DNA of 5,420 nucleotides. Source: Phycisphaerae bacterium (GTDB taxonomy: Bacteria > Planctomycetota > Phycisphaerae > Sedimentisphaerales > Anaerobacaceae). Below, in pieces: positions 5,114 through 5,420 of the stretch; within the stretch, counting starts at the first letter, position 1; every line of letters starts with the position of its first letter. The stretch lies in assembly GCA_030630315.1 (NCBI GenBank), contig DAOVNI010000128.1, positions 1 through 5,420 of the forward strand, read 5' to 3'. A program made the translations under genes and the position numbers. Below the pieces are notes generated by a model, which did no database searches, was not told the DNA's origin, and saw only the letters and a list, made by a program, of their open reading frames with translations.

Positions 5114-5155
5114 ACTTTAGTTTACTTTAGCTCACTTTAGTCACTTTAGCTCACT
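5114..5155. repeat. Phased short direct repeats, ACTTTAG x4 plus a partial copy
   Basis: ACTTTAG starts at 5114, 5124, 5134 and 5143, with a partial copy (ACTT) at 5153. Steps are 10, 10, 9 and 10 bp, close to one helical turn, so the copies face the same side of the DNA. The 2-3 nt spacers vary (TTT, CTC, TC, CTC). It starts 20 nt after the DUF1080 stop. An array of protein-binding sites or a simple-sequence repeat are both possible. Confidence 0.85.
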
Positions 5156-5174
5156 TCCACCGGCCCCGACGGCT

Positions 5175-5420
5175 TCATCGAACGAGCCGGATACCCTGCT
5201 TGATCGGAATCAGGACAACATTACGGAATTCCTTTGGCGAGCCTTCCGACTGCAGACATATCTTGCCCGGCGTCTCCTCGCATTCGGTGGCGCTGTTCTG
5301 GAGGAGGCGATTGACGTAAATTCTCAGGTCGCCGCCGTTCATATAGACCTCGTAATCGTTCCACTGGCCGAGCGGCTTTTCGTTCGACGGATGCATCTTC
5401 GGGGTGTGACGGCCTCTGGT
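5175..5420 (-). CDS. DUF1080 (3-keto-disaccharide hydrolase-like) protein, C-terminal 81 residues (start off the right edge)
   Basis: Partial gene; the frame is open to the window edge, so the internal Met at 5396 is not its start. The visible end has the pattern of the DUF1080 / 3-keto-disaccharide hydrolase domain, a concanavalin-like beta-sandwich: EKPLGQWNDYEVYMNGGDLRIYVN, then a short strand with NSATECEETPGKICLQSEG and the closing FRNVVLIPI. In such proteins the conserved GQWN and PGKI.LQSEG stretches line the end of the fold. Members are mostly secreted or periplasmic enzymes acting on modified sugars; the signal peptide, if any, is outside the window. GC content over 5221-5340 is about 57%, against about 45% in a comparable stretch of the ATPase gene (1201-1260). 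It appears unrelated in function to the metal-cluster genes. Confidence 0.85.
   Translation of the reverse strand, partial: TRGRHTPKMHPSNEKPLGQWNDYEVYMNGGDLRIYVNRLLQNSATECEETPGKICLQSEGSPKEFRNVVLIPIKQGIRLVR

Larger units (their letters stand above)
4970..5174 (-). other. 205-nt intergenic spacer, presumed promoter region of the Gly-rich gene pair
   Basis: No gene is seen. From right to left on the minus strand it holds the heptamer repeats, the long stem-loop and an AT-rich stretch (about 4982-5015) just before the ribosome binding site. A promoter for the two Gly-rich genes should lie here, but no box pair close to consensus is visible, and I find no GG-N10-GC sigma-54 site. Confidence 0.5.

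Noticed and set aside
5111..5160. CRISPR array
   Set aside because: The repeat units are 7 bp with 2-3 bp spacers, far too short for a CRISPR array, and no cas genes are present.
4970..5174. Sigma-54 promoter, as used by ORP operons in Desulfovibrio
   Set aside because: No GG-N10-GC element was found at a suitable place on the minus strand.

Overview
All genes that can be supported lie on the minus strand, so the window reads from right to left. Gene content suggests an anaerobic bacterium. The locus is rich in [4Fe-4S] proteins, zinc ribbons and Gly/Met-rich small proteins typical of strict anaerobes. The right edge holds the end of a DUF1080-type protein, a family most abundant in Planctomycetota, Verrucomicrobiota and relatives. 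An anaerobic planctomycete-like organism is my best guess, held with modest confidence.

Layout in transcription order. (1) 5420-5175: C-terminal end of a DUF1080 (3-keto-disaccharide hydrolase-like) protein, higher in GC than the rest and probably an unrelated neighbour. (2) 5174-4970: a 205-nt spacer with phased ACTTTAG heptamers and a long, nearly perfect stem-loop. (3) 4969-4310: two small Gly-rich proteins sharing an MPxGxGTGP N-terminus, one with a zinc-ribbon tail and one with a coiled-coil tail (DUF5320-like), followed by a hairpin terminator at 4223-4260. (4) 4094-1: a second, long run of genes. It holds an FmdB-type zinc ribbon; a NifX/NifB-like domain fused to a Gly/Met repeat, a coiled coil and a 2x[4Fe-4S] ferredoxin; aspartate 1-decarboxylase (panD); a DUF1847 Cys-rich protein; a 76-residue unrecognised protein; a MinD-type ATPase with an inserted 2x[4Fe-4S] domain; a J-domain protein; and the start of a SAM-dependent methyltransferase.

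How the genes may work together. NifX-like (COG1433) proteins beside MinD-type Fe-S ATPases (COG1149) recall the orange-protein (ORP) loci of sulfate reducers and other metal-cluster assembly loci of anaerobes. Here the same pair is joined by a dedicated J-protein, a Cys-rich DUF1847 protein, zinc ribbons and DUF5320-like proteins. The coiled coil of the DUF5320-like protein recurs inside the NifX fusion. I infer an assembly or delivery system for a metallocluster or redox cofactor; the substrate cannot be read from the sequence. panD is the one clear housekeeping enzyme and looks out of place.

The most notable observations are the four-part NifX fusion with its exact 30-bp-period repeat, the coiled-coil and N-terminal modules shared between neighbouring proteins, the aromatic-rich small gene with an ideal ribosome binding site, a possible frameshift at the 3' end of the J-protein gene, and the structured spacer at 4970-5174.
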